DNA of 64,000 nt from Paragemmobacter straminiformis. GTDB taxonomy: Bacteria; Pseudomonadota; Alphaproteobacteria; Rhodobacterales; Rhodobacteraceae. The stretch lies in contig NZ_JACLQD010000006.1 in the NCBI RefSeq assembly GCF_014243445.1, positions 87,533 to 151,532 of the forward strand, given 5' to 3'. Below, one piece after another: positions 28,765 to 37,396 of this stretch (position 1 is the first letter of the stretch; each line of letters opens with the position of its first letter). Under the pieces are notes generated by a model. The model was not told where the DNA came from and searched no databases. It worked only from the letters and a program-made list of their open reading frames with translations. A program made the translations under genes and the position numbers.

Positions 28765-29679
28765 TCAGATGTCCTGGCCCTGTATCTGCAAGGCCGCGGC
28801 CGTGCCCAGCGCCTTGGAAATCGGAGTAAAGACCGCATCGAAAGCCGCGAAAAGCGCGCCATTCAGAACCTGCCCCTCGGGCGTGGCCGAGAAATCGATA
28901 TAGGCCTGCAACTCCGCATCCGAAAGCGGCCCGTAGGCCAGATTGAGGTAGGGATAGACCCAGGCCTCGGTCTCGCGCCGGATATCGGGTTCCTGCCCCC
29001 AGACATCCGACAGCATCTGGTCCTCGGGCATCTCCCCGGCAAAGCCCCCGGTCGCGGCCATGCCCTGATAGAAGGCAAGGTTCGAGTTCAGCGCGCCCAT
29101 CACGTTGGAATCGACAAGATCGTTCACTTCCGCGAATTTCCGGATCAGCCCGGCCCGCGCCGCATCGCCCGAGTCGAGGTCGCCCCAGGCCAGATCGGCC
29201 GCCGCCTCGGTATCGTCGTCAAGCAAGGCCCGACGCGCCTCGAGTTCCAGCTTCAGCACCCGCTGGCCAAGGTCCGAGCCGAAAAAGGCCTCCATCCCCG
29301 CCACTTCGGCCTCCTTGCCGCCCAGCTCTGCCGAGAGCCGCCCCGCAAAAGCGGCCTTCATCGCAACGGGGTCATAGATCTTGCCGACGGTCGCAACCCA
29401 TCCGGCCCCGCCCGCGCCGGGGAACATCTCGTCCTCGATCGACTTGCCGTAATCCACACCCTCGACCCGCAGCAATTCGATCACCTGATCGATCTGCATG
29501 GTCGAGATCAATTGCGAGACGGCGGCGGATTGGGCCTGTTCCGGCCCCTGCCCCGCTGCCCCCTGCCCCGCCGCCTCCTGCGCCTGCCCCGCGGCAAGCA
29601 CACCGAAGGCGGCAGCCGAGGCCAGCAACAGAACCAGCGCGCCCCGCGCCACTGCCGTCGTCACAAACGTTCTGGTCAT
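28765..29679 (-). CDS. Exported DUF2059 protein
   Basis: A 304-residue protein with a signal peptide (LVLLLASAAAFGVLAAGQA-QEA), then a Gln/Ala/Gly-rich linker and an all-alpha domain with the DUF2059 pattern (LISTMQIDQVIELL ... MEAFFGSDLGQRVLKLEL, and LSDAELQAYIDFSATPEGQ). No enzymatic motif is visible and the role is unknown; periplasmic location is inferred. The ATG at 29679 gives the only good signal peptide; an upstream frame reaches 29847. Confidence 0.72.
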   Translation of the reverse strand: MTRTFVTTAVARGALVLLLASAAAFGVLAAGQAQEAAGQGAAGQGPEQAQSAAVSQLISTMQIDQVIELLRVEGVDYGKSIEDEMFPGAGGAGWVATVGKIYDPVAMKAAFAGRLSAELGGKEAEVAGMEAFFGSDLGQRVLKLELEARRALLDDDTEAAADLAWGDLDSGDAARAGLIRKFAEVNDLVDSNVMGALNSNLAFYQGMAATGGFAGEMPEDQMLSDVWGQEPDIRRETEAWVYPYLNLAYGPLSDAELQAYIDFSATPEGQVLNGALFAAFDAVFTPISKALGTAAALQIQGQDI

Positions 29680-29941
29680 CTGCGCAAGGCTCCGCTGCCG
29701 CTGATCTTGCCAACAGGTAAGCCTCCCGCGCGGCCTTGCCAAGTCGGCCCGTCGCGCAACGCCGCCACAAGGCGAAACCCCGCCCCGCCCTGCCGCCCGA
29801 TCTCTCCGCCCCCCGATGCCACTGCACGGCAGGCCCGGCCCCCGCACCGCCCCCGCAATTCCGCGTCGCGCGGCGGTTTTTGGGGTTGCGCCCCCCCGAA
29901 TAGCCCGCTAAATCCCCGCCCCATAGACGACCCCTGATCGC

Positions 29942-30031
<90 letters not shown>

Positions 30032-30374
30032 TCGTCTTGGTAGCGTCCCGAGACATTCCAATTCAGAATCAATAGGTTAGGCCCTGCGATATAGGCCGCA
30101 GCGCAAAAAATTGCCCCGCTTTTTGCTACACTTGTTGCTGCGCCGTGGGGCTGCCGCGTTCATTGCGGAAATCGTGTATGGCCGGGTAAGGTCAGTATCC
30201 TTCCCGGGGCGCCCAAAACACGGCCCGCCGTCATAGGCGCGGGCCGAACGAACCCGGCAAAGTCGCAGGGCCGACGGGGCGGCAGGGTGCCTCCCGATAG
30301 CAGACCCCGCTTCAAGGCAAGGCCCGCGCCCCGCCACATCCTCCCTATCGCGGTTGCAAATTCCGTGCTATCAC
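30032..30374. other. 343-base stretch without a recognised gene
   Basis: No coding frame with family resemblance is visible. It is less GC-rich than the surroundings near 30050-30130 (CAATTCAGAATCAATAGG, AAAAAATTG). One hairpin GGCCCGC / GCGGGCC-like lies at about 30222-30244. No repeat of the tRNA 3' end, such as an integrase scar would leave, is seen here. Confidence 0.6.
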
Positions 30375-30390
30375 TGAACCAAATGGTTCA
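30375..30390. promoter_or_regulatory. Palindromic operator over the ArsR start
   Basis: TGAACC-AAAT-GGTTCA is a perfect 6-bp-arm palindrome that includes the ATG at 30383. Regulators of this ArsR class usually bind such a dyad at their own promoter, so autorepression is likely. Confidence 0.65.
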
Positions 30391-30757
30391 CCATGACATG
30401 TCCTCGTTCGACGCCACCTTTGCCGCCCTGTCGGATCCGACGCGCCGCGGCGTGATCGAGCATCTGTTTCAGGGCGAGGCGTCGATCAGCGATCTTGCGG
30501 CACGCTTCGACATGACCCTCACCGGCATGAGGAAACATGTGGTCCTTCTCGAACAGGCCGGACTGGTCGAGAGCGCGAAAATCGGGCGCGTCAGGACGTG
30601 CAGGCTGGGGCAAAGAAGCCCCGATGCCGAAATGCAGTGGCTCGCACGCTATCGCGCGCAATGGGCCGCGCGGTTCGAGGCGCTGGATGCCGTGGTGGCA
30701 GACCTGAAAGCAAAGGAGAGCGGCAATGGACGGAAAGATGATCGAACGGGTATCTGA
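30383..30757 (+). CDS. ArsR-family winged-helix regulator
   Basis: A 124-residue repressor: FDATFAALSDPTRRGVIEHL is the family start, then ASISDLAARFDMTLTGMRKHVVLLEQAGLV as the recognition helix-turn-helix. No cysteine pair for metals is seen, so it is not an arsenic sensor by sequence. The ATG at 30383 matches family N-termini (MV-x-x); 30398 is an alternative; neither has a Shine-Dalgarno site. The overlapping SRPBCC gene (32 bases) is a standard partner of this subfamily. Confidence 0.82.
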   Translation: MVHHDMSSFDATFAALSDPTRRGVIEHLFQGEASISDLAARFDMTLTGMRKHVVLLEQAGLVESAKIGRVRTCRLGQRSPDAEMQWLARYRAQWAARFEALDAVVADLKAKESGNGRKDDRTGI

Positions 30758-31199
30758 CTGCGAACTCGTCGTCCGGCGCAGCTTCGATGCAAGGCCCGGC
30801 CTCTTGTTCATGGCCTGGACCACCCCCGACCTCATGATGCGCTGGTGGGTGCCGAAAAGCTTCGGAATCACGGTCCTCTCGGCCGAGATGGACGTCCGGA
30901 CCGGCGGCGGATACCGCTTTGTCTTTGCCCATCCGGCACGTGCCGAGCCGATGGCCTTCTTCGGCCGCTACCTCGAGGTGCTGCCCGACGCGCGGCTGGT
31001 CTGGACGAACGAGGAATCCGCCGAAGGTCCGGTGTCGACCGTCACCTTCACCGCCAAGGGCGACCGGGCCGAAGTGATCCTGCACGACCTCTACCCAAGC
31101 AAGGAAGCCCTCGAATCCGCGGTCGAGTCAGGCAGCACCAGCGCCTATGACGAGCAGTTCGCCGAACTCGACGCGCTGGTCCTGACGCTTGCCCTGTGA
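30726..31199 (+). CDS. SRPBCC/AHSA1-domain protein
   Basis: A 157-residue START-like (Bet v1) fold: VVRRSFDARPGLLFMAWTTPDLMMRWWVPK, VRTGGGYRFVF, FFGRYLEVLPDARLVWTNEE and STVTFTAKGDRAEVILHD are typical of the AHSA1 family. It forms a two-gene unit with the ArsR regulator upstream and has AAAGGAGAG before its start. Such proteins bind hydrophobic small molecules; the ligand is unknown, but it could be the signal or target of its partner regulator. Confidence 0.82.
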   Translation: MDGKMIERVSDCELVVRRSFDARPGLLFMAWTTPDLMMRWWVPKSFGITVLSAEMDVRTGGGYRFVFAHPARAEPMAFFGRYLEVLPDARLVWTNEESAEGPVSTVTFTAKGDRAEVILHDLYPSKEALESAVESGSTSAYDEQFAELDALVLTLAL

Positions 31200-31352
31200 T
31201 CCGCCCCGCGCGGCATGTCGCAAGGTGCGCGGCGCGTCATACGGGGAAGGCGTCGCGAATGGGCGCGGCCGGGCACGACTGCGCACCGTGGCGCTTGCGG
31301 CATGGTGAATGGCCACGGCGGCCATGCGCCCCGCCTGACGCGCCTTGCCGTC

Positions 31353-32603
31353 CTAGCCCCGCGCGCCCGCATCCAGCCGCCGCATCGACAGCCAGCTTGC
31401 CCCCGCCATCGCCCCCGCCGTGGCAAGGCAAAGCGGCAGCCCGCCCCATTGGTAACTGACCCCTGACAGCAGCGTCCCTATCAAGCGTCCCGCGGCATTG
31501 GCCATGTAATAGAACCCCACGTCCCGCGTGATCCGCTCGGCCGACCCGAAGGCAAGGATCAGGTAGGAATGCACCGACGAGTTGACCGCAAAGACGAAGC
31601 CGAACAGCAAAAGCCCCGCGACAAGCCCCGCCGTCAGCCAGGGCGTCGGCCCGCCCGCCAGCAGCACGGCCAGCGCCAGACCGAATGGCAGCGGCACCAG
31701 CAGCCCCGCCCATAGCCGCGCCTTGGCGGTTATCGCGGCCACTCCCTCGGCCCCGCCGACCAGACGCGGCGCCGCCGCCTGCACCGCGCCGTAGCCGATG
31801 ATCCACAGCGCCATGAACCCTCCGACAAGGAAGAACGCCGCCCGCCGTCCCTCGGCGCTGCCATCCGACAGCACCGCCTGGAAATAGACCGGCACGCCCA
31901 CCACGAACCACACATCCCGCGCGCCGAACAGGAACAGCCGCGCAAGGCTCAGCCGATTCACCCGCGCGTCCTTCGACCGCCAGCCCTGCCAGCTTTCTCC
32001 CGCCTTCATCCGCCCCGGCAATCCGGCGGGCAAAAAGGCCACCACCGCGACCAGAATGACCGCCAGCACCAGCGCCATCCCCCAGACCGCCGCCCCGAAC
32101 CCCGCCACGGCCAGAAGCGCCGCGCCCAGAAAGAACCCCGCCCCTTTCACCGCATTCTTCGATCCGGTCAGCAAGGCCACCCAGCGGAACAGCCCCGTCC
32201 CTTCGGGGGCAAGCAGCTTCACCGCCGATTTCGAGGACATCTTCGCCAAGTCCTTGGCGACACCCGAAACCCCCTGCACCGCCATGACAAAAACGACCGA
32301 AGCCGGAATACCCCAGCCCGGATCGAACTGTGCCAGAACGGCCAGCGCGGCAATCTGCAATCCCAGCCCCGCGTAAAGCGTCGCCGCCAGCCCGAACCGC
32401 GCCGCCAGCCAGCCCGCGCCAAGGTTCGTCACGATCCCCGCCGCCTCGTAAAGCAGGAACAACCACGCAAGCTGGACGGGGCTGAACCCCATCGCGTTGA
32501 ACTGCAAAAGCACCAGCATCCGCAACGCGCCGTCCGACAGCATAAAGGCCCAATAGGCCGCCGTTACGGCGACATAGGCCCGCAAGGGGTTCGCCGCGCT
32601 CAC
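31353..32603 (-). CDS. arsJ: ArsJ, organoarsenical efflux MFS carrier
   Basis: A 416-residue twelve-helix carrier. [19 protein letters not shown] at the start, [21 protein letters not shown] and [18 protein letters not shown] are ArsJ features. It exports 1-arseno-3-phosphoglycerate, formed when GAPDH uses arsenate in place of phosphate; the product breaks down outside to arsenate. The start is a GTG at 32603 overlapping the GAPDH stop (GTGA), so the two are translationally coupled. Confidence 0.9.
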   Translation of the reverse strand: MSAANPLRAYVAVTAAYWAFMLSDGALRMLVLLQFNAMGFSPVQLAWLFLLYEAAGIVTNLGAGWLAARFGLAATLYAGLGLQIAALAVLAQFDPGWGIPASVVFVMAVQGVSGVAKDLAKMSSKSAVKLLAPEGTGLFRWVALLTGSKNAVKGAGFFLGAALLAVAGFGAAVWGMALVLAVILVAVVAFLPAGLPGRMKAGESWQGWRSKDARVNRLSLARLFLFGARDVWFVVGVPVYFQAVLSDGSAEGRRAAFFLVGGFMALWIIGYGAVQAAAPRLVGGAEGVAAITAKARLWAGLLVPLPFGLALAVLLAGGPTPWLTAGLVAGLLLFGFVFAVNSSVHSYLILAFGSAERITRDVGFYYMANAAGRLIGTLLSGVSYQWGGLPLCLATAGAMAGASWLSMRRLDAGARG

Positions 32604-33610
32604 ATCGCCCCCGCGACCATGCGGGCGATATCGGCCAGACGGCAGGCATAGCCCCATTCATTGTCATACCAGGCAAAGACCTTAACCTGCGTGCCGTTCA
32701 CGACCATCGTCGAGGGCGCATCGATGATCGCCGAGCGCGGGTCATTGGTGAAATCCGATGATACGAGGGGCCGCGTCTCATAGCCCAGAATCCCGCGCAG
32801 CGGCCCCCCGGCGGCGGCGGCGAACAGCGCGTTCACCTCATCGGCGTCTGTCGCCCGCGCCACCTCGAACACGCAATCGGTAAGCGAGGCGTTCAAGAGC
32901 GGCACGCGCACCGCATGGCCGTTCAACCGCCCCTTCAACTCGGGATAGATCAGCGTGATCGCGCTGGCCGATCCGGTGGTCGTGGGGATCAGATTGGTCA
33001 GGGCCGACCGCGCGCGGCGCATGTCCTTGGCGGGACGGTCCACGATGGTCTGGGTGTTGGTCACATCATGGATCGTGGTGATGGAGCCATGCCTTATGCC
33101 CATGGCCTCGTGGATCACCTTGACCACGGGGGCAAGGCAATTGGTCGTGCAACTCGCCGCCGTCACCAGATCGTGGCGCGACGGATCATAGGCGTCGTGG
33201 TTCACGCCATAGACGATGTTGAGCGCCCCGCCATCCTTGACCGGCGCGGAAACCACGACCTTGCGCACCCCGGCCGCATGATAGGGCGCGATCTTGGCCG
33301 CCGTCTTGAACACCCCCGTGGCGTCGATCACCAGATCGACCCCCATCGCCGCCAGCGGCATATCCTCGATCCGCTTCTCGGCCGCGAGCCCGATGCGCTG
33401 CCCGCGCAGCAGCAGGCTGTCGGCATCGAAGCCGTTCACCCCGTCCCAGCGACCGTGAACGCTGTCGAATTCCATCAGCAGCGCATGCTGCTCCGGCGTG
33501 CCGACCGGATCGTTCACCAGCACGACCTCGCCCCCCGCCCCCTGATCCATCAGGTTGCGCAGCACAAGCTTTCCGATGCGGCCAAGGCCGTTCAGCGCGA
33601 TACGGGTCAC
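32600..33610 (-). CDS. Glyceraldehyde-3-phosphate dehydrogenase of the arsenate operon
   Basis: A 336-residue NAD-linked [20 protein letters not shown] is the NAD motif and [18 protein letters not shown] carries the catalytic cysteine; [23 protein letters not shown] follows. Next to arsJ it should be the isozyme that makes 1-arseno-3-phosphoglycerate from arsenate, not the glycolytic one. The start is a GTG at 33610 overlapping the stop of the ArsR-ArsC gene (GTGA), with GGAAGGAAAG upstream. Confidence 0.92.
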   Translation of the reverse strand: MTRIALNGLGRIGKLVLRNLMDQGAGGEVVLVNDPVGTPEQHALLMEFDSVHGRWDGVNGFDADSLLLRGQRIGLAAEKRIEDMPLAAMGVDLVIDATGVFKTAAKIAPYHAAGVRKVVVSAPVKDGGALNIVYGVNHDAYDPSRHDLVTAASCTTNCLAPVVKVIHEAMGIRHGSITTIHDVTNTQTIVDRPAKDMRRARSALTNLIPTTTGSASAITLIYPELKGRLNGHAVRVPLLNASLTDCVFEVARATDADEVNALFAAAAGGPLRGILGYETRPLVSSDFTNDPRSAIIDAPSTMVVNGTQVKVFAWYDNEWGYACRLADIARMVAGAM

Positions 33611-34464
33611 GGGTCTTTCCTTCCTTCGGGGCGCGCGGCTTCCTCGCCGATCGCATCGACCGCGGCTTGCAGCGACAGCCGGTTCAAAGAGTTCATGGGC
33701 AATGCGACAAAGGCCCCGATCCTGCGGCGCAGCGCGGCATAGCTTTGCGCAAAGGCAAGCGCCCGCTCCGCCTCGGTTCCTTCCGCCTTCACCGGATCGG
33801 GCAAGCCCCAATGCCCCGTGATCGGCTGGCCCGCCCAGGGCGGACATTCCTCGCCCGCGGCCGTGTCGCAGACGGTAAAGACGAAATCCATCACCGGCGC
33901 GGCATCGTCACGGAACACATCCACCGGCTTCGGCCGCAACCCTGCAAGCGCATGGCCATTCCGCGCAAGCACCTGCCGCGCAAAGGGGTTCACCTCGGCA
34001 TTCGGCCGCGTTCCTGCCGAATGGGCATTGAACCGCCCGCGCCCCAGATCGCGCAGCAAGGCCTCGGCAAAGATCGAGCGCGCCGAATTGCCCGAACAGA
34101 GGAACAGCACGTTGAAGCCCCCCTGCCGCGCGCCAAGGGTCAGGCCGTCGCCCCCGGAAAAAGGCTGCGCCAGATCGGGCCGCCCCCGCCCGAGATCAAG
34201 CCCGACATAGGCCATCAACCCTGCCAGCGCCGCCATATCCGCACGATAGAGGATCGACCGGCCCTGCCGCTCGGCCAGAATCAGCCCCGCCGCCTCCAGC
34301 CCCGCCAGATGGTGCGACAGCGTGTTCTGCTTCAGCGACAGGGTTTGTGCCATATCGGTCGGCCGCGCGCCCTGCGGGGCCATCCGCATCAGCAAGCGAA
34401 AGACCGCAAGCCGCCCCTCGTGGGACAGCGCGGCAAAGCATCTCGGGGCATCTGACATTTCCAT
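33607..34464 (-). CDS. ArsR-ArsC fusion: repressor plus arsenate-reductase-like domain
   Basis: A 285-residue fusion. Residues 1-95 are an ArsR winged helix ([19 protein letters not shown] as recognition helix); residues 115-255 are a low-molecular-weight-phosphatase-type ArsC ([17 protein letters not shown] with CX2-NX2RS, THSAGT-like [11 protein letters not shown], and [16 protein letters not shown] with further cysteines). The N-terminal domain lacks the Cys-x-Cys-x2-Cys As(III) site of E. coli ArsR. The ATG could be 34464 or 34458; neither has a good ribosome site. It leads the operon with GAPDH and arsJ. Confidence 0.92.
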   Translation of the reverse strand: MEMSDAPRCFAALSHEGRLAVFRLLMRMAPQGARPTDMAQTLSLKQNTLSHHLAGLEAAGLILAERQGRSILYRADMAALAGLMAYVGLDLGRGRPDLAQPFSGGDGLTLGARQGGFNVLFLCSGNSARSIFAEALLRDLGRGRFNAHSAGTRPNAEVNPFARQVLARNGHALAGLRPKPVDVFRDDAAPVMDFVFTVCDTAAGEECPPWAGQPITGHWGLPDPVKAEGTEAERALAFAQSYAALRRRIGAFVALPMNSLNRLSLQAAVDAIGEEAARPEGRKDP

Positions 34465-34476
34465 GAATCAGGAAAT
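34457..34476. promoter_or_regulatory. Inverted repeat over the ArsR-ArsC start (operator candidate)
   Basis: ATTTCC-N8-GGAAAT, overlapping both possible start codons. It is the only dyad in the promoter region of the arsenate operon, so it is the likely ArsR site. Confidence 0.5.
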
Positions 34477-34517
34477 ATCAGCGTCATGCCGCCCCGCCAA
34501 ATGAAGGTTTCATGACA

Positions 34518-34554
34518 GCCCCGCGCGGCCAAGGGTCAGCAGCGCGCGCGGGGC
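34518..34554 (-). terminator. Long GC hairpin past the PanB-like gene
   Basis: Arms GCCCCGCGCG and CGCGCGGGGC (10 bp, perfect) with a 17-base loop, 14 bases after the stop at 34568. There is no T-run. It separates the transport cluster from the arsenate operon. Confidence 0.42.
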
Positions 34555-34567
34555 GTCACGGGCGCCC

Positions 34568-35377
34568 CTATTGCCCGACCGCAGCCATGAAGGCCTGAAA
34601 CTCCGCGTCCTGCATCGCCACGTTGTGCTGCGGCTCGGGATAGGTGCCTGCGTTCACATCGGCCCTGAACTCGCGAAAGGCCGCGATGCGTTCGGCCTGC
34701 AAACGGGCATATTCGGCGGCAAAGTTGCGATAGGTTTTCGCATGGCGCGGCCTGTGGCCATCGGTGCAGCCCAAGACATCCTCGGCGAACAGATATTGCG
34801 CATCCGCCCCCGGCCCCGCCCCCATGCCAAGCAGGATCATCGAGGTGTTTTGCGACAGGAACGCCCCCAGACGGTCCGGCACCACCTCAAGCTCCGCGCC
34901 AAAGCAGCCAATCGCCTCAAGCCGCTTCACATGGTCATAGACCGCCCGCGCCTCGTCCGCCGTCTTGCCCACGGCCCGCCACCCCGTCCATGTGATATAG
35001 GACGGGATCAGGCCCACATGCGCGACCACGGGCATGTGGTTGTCGCAGAGCGCCTTCTGGATATCCAGCGAGGCCGCGCAATAGAAGCAGTCGCCCCCCA
35101 TGGCGGTGAAGTGGAACGCCGCCCGCAGATAATCCTCGGCGGTGGCAAGCTGGCCATAGGGGCCGAAGGGCAACCCCACCTGCACGAAGCAGCGCCCCGC
35201 CGCCTCGCGCATTTCGGGGGTGAAGAAACGGCTTTCGATCGACAGCATGTCGATCCCCGCCGCATCCGCCGCCGCCGCCTCTTCCGGCGTGGTGACGTAA
35301 AGCATCGAGATTTTCTGCCCCCGCGCCTTGATCGCGCGCATGTCGTGGACGGTGGGGCGATTTGCTTTATGGACCAT
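34568..35377 (-). CDS. PanB-fold protein with altered active site
   Basis: A 269-residue member of the ketopantoate hydroxymethyltransferase superfamily. HDMRAIKARGQKISML begins it; VVAHVGLIPSYITWTGWRAVGKTADEA and FGAELEVVP follow PanB closely, keeping the catalytic Glu. But the metal loop normally VGDS reads SIES, the DLPF aspartate is a glycine (VGLPF), and the K-x-EGG lysine block is missing (GDCFYCAAS). A change in substrate is likely, so it is not called panB. It ends a catabolic cluster, two bases after the TIM-barrel gene. Confidence 0.8.
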   Translation of the reverse strand: MVHKANRPTVHDMRAIKARGQKISMLYVTTPEEAAAADAAGIDMLSIESRFFTPEMREAAGRCFVQVGLPFGPYGQLATAEDYLRAAFHFTAMGGDCFYCAASLDIQKALCDNHMPVVAHVGLIPSYITWTGWRAVGKTADEARAVYDHVKRLEAIGCFGAELEVVPDRLGAFLSQNTSMILLGMGAGPGADAQYLFAEDVLGCTDGHRPRHAKTYRNFAAEYARLQAERIAAFREFRADVNAGTYPEPQHNVAMQDAEFQAFMAAVGQ

Positions 35378-35379
35378 GA

Positions 35380-36153
35380 TTACACCGTGAATGCGTTGCG
35401 GAATGCGTCAAGCGCCGCCTCTTCCCCGCCCGAGGCAAAGGCTTCCATGCCGACCGGGCCCCTGTAGCCCATCGCCTTCAAGGCCCGCGCCACGCCGGAA
35501 TAGTTGATCTCGCCCGTCCCCGGCTCGCAGCGGCCCGGATTGTCGGCCACCTGCACCTCGCCGATCCACGGCAGACACGCCTCGCACCAGCGGATCAGGT
35601 CACCTTCACCGATCTGCGTGTGATAGAGGTCAAGGTTGATGCGAAGCTGCGGCCGGTTCACCGCCGACACCAGCGACAGCACGGCGGCTGTCGATCCAAA
35701 GGGACAGCCGGGGTGGTCGATGGGGTTCAGGTTTTCCAGCGTGAACACCACGCCCATCTCCTCGGCCATGTCGCAGATGCGGTGCAGCGTATCGCGCGCC
35801 CGCAACTCGGCCCCCGGCGCGTGCGACCCGATCTGCGGGATCGGAATGCCCATGTCCCCCAGCCCCGTGCCGTGCAGGTTCAGCCGATGCACGCCCAACC
35901 GCTTGCCGACCGCCGCCGTCTCGCGCGCCGAAGCCAGCAGCATGTCAGCCCCTTCGGCATCGGCCAGACGCCCCTGCAAGTAGCCGTTCATGATGGTGAA
36001 GGTGGCCCCCGTCCGCTCAAGCGCGGTCAGGTCATGCGCGGGCCAGTTCCACAGGCCCACGCCAAAGCCCATCTCCTTCAGGCGCGACGCGCGCCAGTCG
36101 ATGGGACGGTCGCGCCACAGCATTTCGGCGCAGGCGGCAAGGGGAAAGCTCAT
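35380..36153 (-). CDS. Hydroxypyruvate-isomerase-like TIM-barrel protein
   Basis: A 257-residue xylose-isomerase-like barrel. MSFPLAACAEMLW, RLNLHGTGLGD, GVVFTLENLNPIDHPG (Glu metal ligand), LRINLDLYHTQIGEGD (Asp/His ligands), IGEVQVADNPGRCEPGTGEINY (the classic Hyi segment) and GPVGMEAF (Glu) are present, so the metal site looks intact. Hyi interconverts hydroxypyruvate and tartronate semialdehyde; paralogues isomerise or epimerise ketoses and inositol derivatives. It is one base from the ferredoxin gene. Confidence 0.85.
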   Translation of the reverse strand: MSFPLAACAEMLWRDRPIDWRASRLKEMGFGVGLWNWPAHDLTALERTGATFTIMNGYLQGRLADAEGADMLLASARETAAVGKRLGVHRLNLHGTGLGDMGIPIPQIGSHAPGAELRARDTLHRICDMAEEMGVVFTLENLNPIDHPGCPFGSTAAVLSLVSAVNRPQLRINLDLYHTQIGEGDLIRWCEACLPWIGEVQVADNPGRCEPGTGEINYSGVARALKAMGYRGPVGMEAFASGGEEAALDAFRNAFTV

Positions 36154-36154
36154 G

Positions 36155-36466
36155 TCAGATCTCGATATAAACTTGGCCGTCCTGAACCCGGACGGGGAAG
36201 GTTTTCAGGTTGATGCAGGCAGGCGCGCGCTTCGCCTCGCCGCTGCGATAGTCGAAGGTCGCGTTGTGCTTGGGGCATTCGACGGTGCCGTCCATCACAA
36301 GGCCATCGCAAAGGTGGACATGTTCATGGCTGCAAATGCCGTCCATCGCGAAGAACTCGTCGTCTTCGCTGCGCACGATCACAAATGTCTGTGCGCCGTG
36401 GTCGAAACGGATCAGGTCATCGGGTTCGATGTCATCGGTCGCGCAGGCGCGGGTCCAGTTTGGCAT
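36155..36466 (-). CDS. Rieske [2Fe-2S] ferredoxin, MocE type
   Basis: A 103-residue small ferredoxin. The cluster ligands are CSHEHVHL (Cys-x-His) and CPKHNATFDYRSG (Cys-x2-His). Such small proteins feed electrons to non-heme oxygenases; MocE does so in rhizopine catabolism. GAAGGACC precedes the ATG at 36466; the upstream frame is longer but has no such site. A matching reductase gene is not in the window. The desaturase-family enzyme at 39620 in the same run is its most likely partner. Confidence 0.87.
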   Translation of the reverse strand: MPNWTRACATDDIEPDDLIRFDHGAQTFVIVRSEDDEFFAMDGICSHEHVHLCDGLVMDGTVECPKHNATFDYRSGEAKRAPACINLKTFPVRVQDGQVYIEI

Positions 36467-36566
36467 GGGTTCGGTCCTTCGGGTAAGAACGGCAGTCCGG
36501 CGGGCAGGCCGGACCGCCGCGAGAGAGGATCGTGGCGGGGGAGAAACCACCACGACCCGGTCAGCA

Positions 36567-37388
36567 TCAGCTGTGTGCCGCTTGCGGCGGGTGGCCGTCA
36601 TGGCTGGCCATATAGCCCTCGATCTCGGCCTCGAGCGTCGCCATCGACGCCCCGCCCGCCATCAGATCGGTGATTTCCTCGCGCGTTTTCTCGCCCTTGC
36701 GGAAATCGGCGGCGATGGCGCCACGGATCAGCACGGCGAAATGGTCGCCCACGGCCATCGCGTGCATCACCTGATGGGTGATGAAGATCACCGCCAGACC
36801 GCGCCGCTTCGCCTCGTTCACGATGCGCAGCACATGGGTCGCCTGCTTCACGCCAAGGGCGGCGGTCGGTTCGTCAAGGATCAGCACCCGCGCCCCGAAA
36901 TGCACGGCCCGCGCAATCGCCAGCGACTGCCGCTCGCCGCCAGAAAGGCCGCCCACCAGACGGTCGCCATCCTCGATGCGGGTGATGCCGAAGTCGCGCA
37001 CCGCTTTCACCGCGATCTCGTTGGCGCGCTTGCGGTCGTAAATGCGGAACGGCCCCCAGCCCTTGGTCGGCTCGACGCCCACAAAGAACGACCGCCCGAT
37101 GGACATGAGCGGAAAGGTTCCGCCGAACTGGTGGACCGTGGCAATCCCCTTCTCCGACGCGCTGCGGGGCGTGTCGAAGCGGACCGGAGAGCCATCCATC
37201 TCGATCGTGCCGCCGCTGGGCTGATGCACGCCCGACATCAGCTTGATCAGCGTCGACTTGCCCGCGCCGTTGTCGCCGAGCAGGCACAGAACCTCGCCCG
37301 CGCGGACCTCGATGTTGATGTCATGCAGAACGTCGATGGGGCCAAAGGACTTGTTGACGTTCCGAAGGCTCAGAATGGGGGCGTTCAT
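36567..37388 (-). CDS. Sugar-type ABC transporter ATPase
   Basis: A 273-residue single-domain ATPase: Walker A GDNGAGKSTLI, signature LSGGERQSLAIAR, Walker B VLILDEPTAALG and the H-loop ITHQ. It is half the size of typical two-domain monosaccharide ATPases, as in the FrcA-like class. With the permease and binding protein beside it, it forms a CUT2-type importer. The frame is open far upstream, but this ATG follows the permease stop by nine bases. Confidence 0.94.
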   Translation of the reverse strand: MNAPILSLRNVNKSFGPIDVLHDINIEVRAGEVLCLLGDNGAGKSTLIKLMSGVHQPSGGTIEMDGSPVRFDTPRSASEKGIATVHQFGGTFPLMSIGRSFFVGVEPTKGWGPFRIYDRKRANEIAVKAVRDFGITRIEDGDRLVGGLSGGERQSLAIARAVHFGARVLILDEPTAALGVKQATHVLRIVNEAKRRGLAVIFITHQVMHAMAVGDHFAVLIRGAIAADFRKGEKTREEITDLMAGGASMATLEAEIEGYMASHDGHPPQAAHS

Positions 37389-37396
37389 CGCGGACC

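Noticed and set aside
34568..35377. Calling the gene panB for pantothenate synthesis
   Set aside because: Key metal-binding and lysine positions are changed, and it is in a catabolic transporter cluster with no panC.
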